Origin: Hyphomicrobiaceae bacterium
GTDB taxonomy: Bacteria; Pseudomonadota; Alphaproteobacteria; Rhizobiales; HXMU1428-3
Assembly: GCA_028285025.1 (NCBI GenBank)
Contig: JANQQH010000109.1
Coordinates: 1-5,348, forward strand
DNA length: 5,348 nucleotides
Direction: 5' to 3'
The notes beneath the pieces are model-generated. The model saw only the letters and a program-made list of their open reading frames with translations, was not told the DNA's origin and did not search any database. Below, in pieces: positions 4,530-5,348 of this stretch. A program made the position numbers and the translations under genes. Position 1 is the first letter of the stretch. Each line of letters opens with the position of its first letter.

Positions 4530-5348
4530 TTAAGTTTTTGCCTTCGTATTTTTTTCTTTTCCATTCATCCTATGCAATGTTGTGATTGTCAGTGCTGGCA
4601 AGAAGGTCAAGGAAACAATGGCGGTTGCCAGAATACCGAAAAGAACAATGGCGCCAACCCCTCTGTAGAGTTCAGTGCCAGCGCCTGGGATGAAGACCAG
4701 CGGCGCAAGGCCGAAAATGGTGGTGATGGTGGACATGGCAATGGGGCGTAGTCTTGAAGAGACAGCTTCCATCACCGCTTCTTTGGTTGAAATGGCCCGT
4801 GTTCGCAAGTTGTAAAGCGCGCGGTCAACAATCAGTATAGGGTTGTTGACCACGGTGCCCATGAGGATCAAGAAACCGAGCATTGAGATCATATCAAAGG
4901 GTTGTTGGATGGCTTTGACGCCTATCTGCGGCAGCATCGCGCCGATCCAGTTCATCAATAAGAGACCGACAATGCCGCCTGCCACACCCAAGGGTATTGA
5001 AGTGATGATTAAGAACGGGTAGCCCCAATGGGTAAAGATGGCCACCAGCAACAAATAGATGATGATGACAGCAACAAAATAGTTGCCCATCAATGATTGA
5101 CGGGTGGCGTTTAATTGATCGCTGGCGCCAGAGATATCCATGGTAATGCCTTGTGCCAACTGCCCGGTATCGCGCATATGATCGATTAAGTCTTTGCGCA
5201 CAATCTCAACCCCGGTCTCCAACGGGACATTGGCAGGGGGGATGATATTAAGGGTGACGGTTCGTTTCGCGTTGATGCGTCTGATGGAGTTGGTGTCCAC
5301 CGTCTCTTGCACTTTGGCCAGGGTGGATAAGGGCACGATGGTGCCTTG
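4530..5348 (-). CDS. RND-family efflux permease, C-terminal 272 residues; 5' end off the right edge
   Basis: The frame is open to the window edge. The GTG at 5336 is an internal valine, since QGTIVPLSTLAKVQ continues upstream of it. The visible part covers the end of the second periplasmic porter domain (1-86) and the last five membrane helices (about 90-107, 111-133, 152-176, 206-222, 229-256), equivalent to helices 8-12 of AcrB-type pumps. Family marks are IPLGVAGG (118-125), MLGFLILMGTVVNNPILIVD (156-175), SRLRPIAMSTITTIFGLAPL (198-217) and LYRGVGAIVLFGILATAIVS (227-246). These inner-membrane trimers export drugs, metals or lipophilic compounds using the proton gradient, with a periplasmic adaptor and an outer-membrane channel. 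The proton-relay residues of helix 4 are outside the window, so activity and substrate cannot be judged. Loop 134-151 is longer than in AcrB. The short basic tail ends at a TAA; any adaptor gene would be to the right. Confidence 0.92.
   Translation of the reverse strand, partial: QGTIVPLSTLAKVQETVDTNSIRRINAKRTVTLNIIPPANVPLETGVEIVRKDLIDHMRDTGQLAQGITMDISGASDQLNATRQSLMGNYFVAVIIIYLLLVAIFTHWGYPFLIITSIPLGVAGGIVGLLLMNWIGAMLPQIGVKAIQQPFDMISMLGFLILMGTVVNNPILIVDRALYNLRTRAISTKEAVMEAVSSRLRPIAMSTITTIFGLAPLVFIPGAGTELYRGVGAIVLFGILATAIVSLTFLPALTITTLHRMNGKEKNTKAKT

Noticed and set aside
4503..4751. Plus-strand 82-residue frame over the end of the RND permease
   Set aside because: It overlaps the conserved last helix of the permease in antisense. 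Its cysteine-rich start and Gly/Asn-rich end look like a reverse reading of membrane codons.

Overview
This window looks like part of an alphaproteobacterial chromosome. The best evidence is the gene pair at 3119-4480: a small protein built on DnaA domain IV, directly followed by a DUF6456-type protein. I know this arrangement from alphaproteobacteria. Base composition is moderate in the genes and very AT-rich in the large intergenic gap. No rRNA, tRNA, CRISPR array, transposase or integrase is visible.

Left part (1-2250, minus strand): RTX (haemolysin-type calcium-binding) sequence, probably exported by a type I secretion system whose genes are not in the window. A 564-residue protein with a central RTX block ends at a TGA (556-558). 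Four sense codons later, in the same frame, an ATG opens a second almost purely RTX reading frame that runs off the left edge. These are either two tandem genes or one long RTX gene broken by a nonsense codon. The sequence does not settle which.

Gap (2251-2693): about 440 bp of AT-rich DNA without a gene. It holds an inverted repeat (2374-2402), a bipartite direct repeat (2477-2595) and a consensus DnaA box (2650-2658) with a degenerate copy 11 bp away.

Middle (2694-4480): a small basic protein of unknown function on the minus strand is divergent from a two-gene plus-strand operon. The first operon gene encodes a stand-alone DnaA domain IV protein in which the specificity-determining histidine of the DnaA signature is arginine. 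The second gene starts on the base after the first one's stop and encodes a winged-helix-like N-terminus plus DUF6456. Together they look like a DNA-binding regulatory module derived from the replication initiator. Its function is not known to me.

Right part (4530-5348, minus strand): the C-terminal 272 residues of an RND-family efflux permease, convergent with the operon. Its 5' end lies beyond the right edge.
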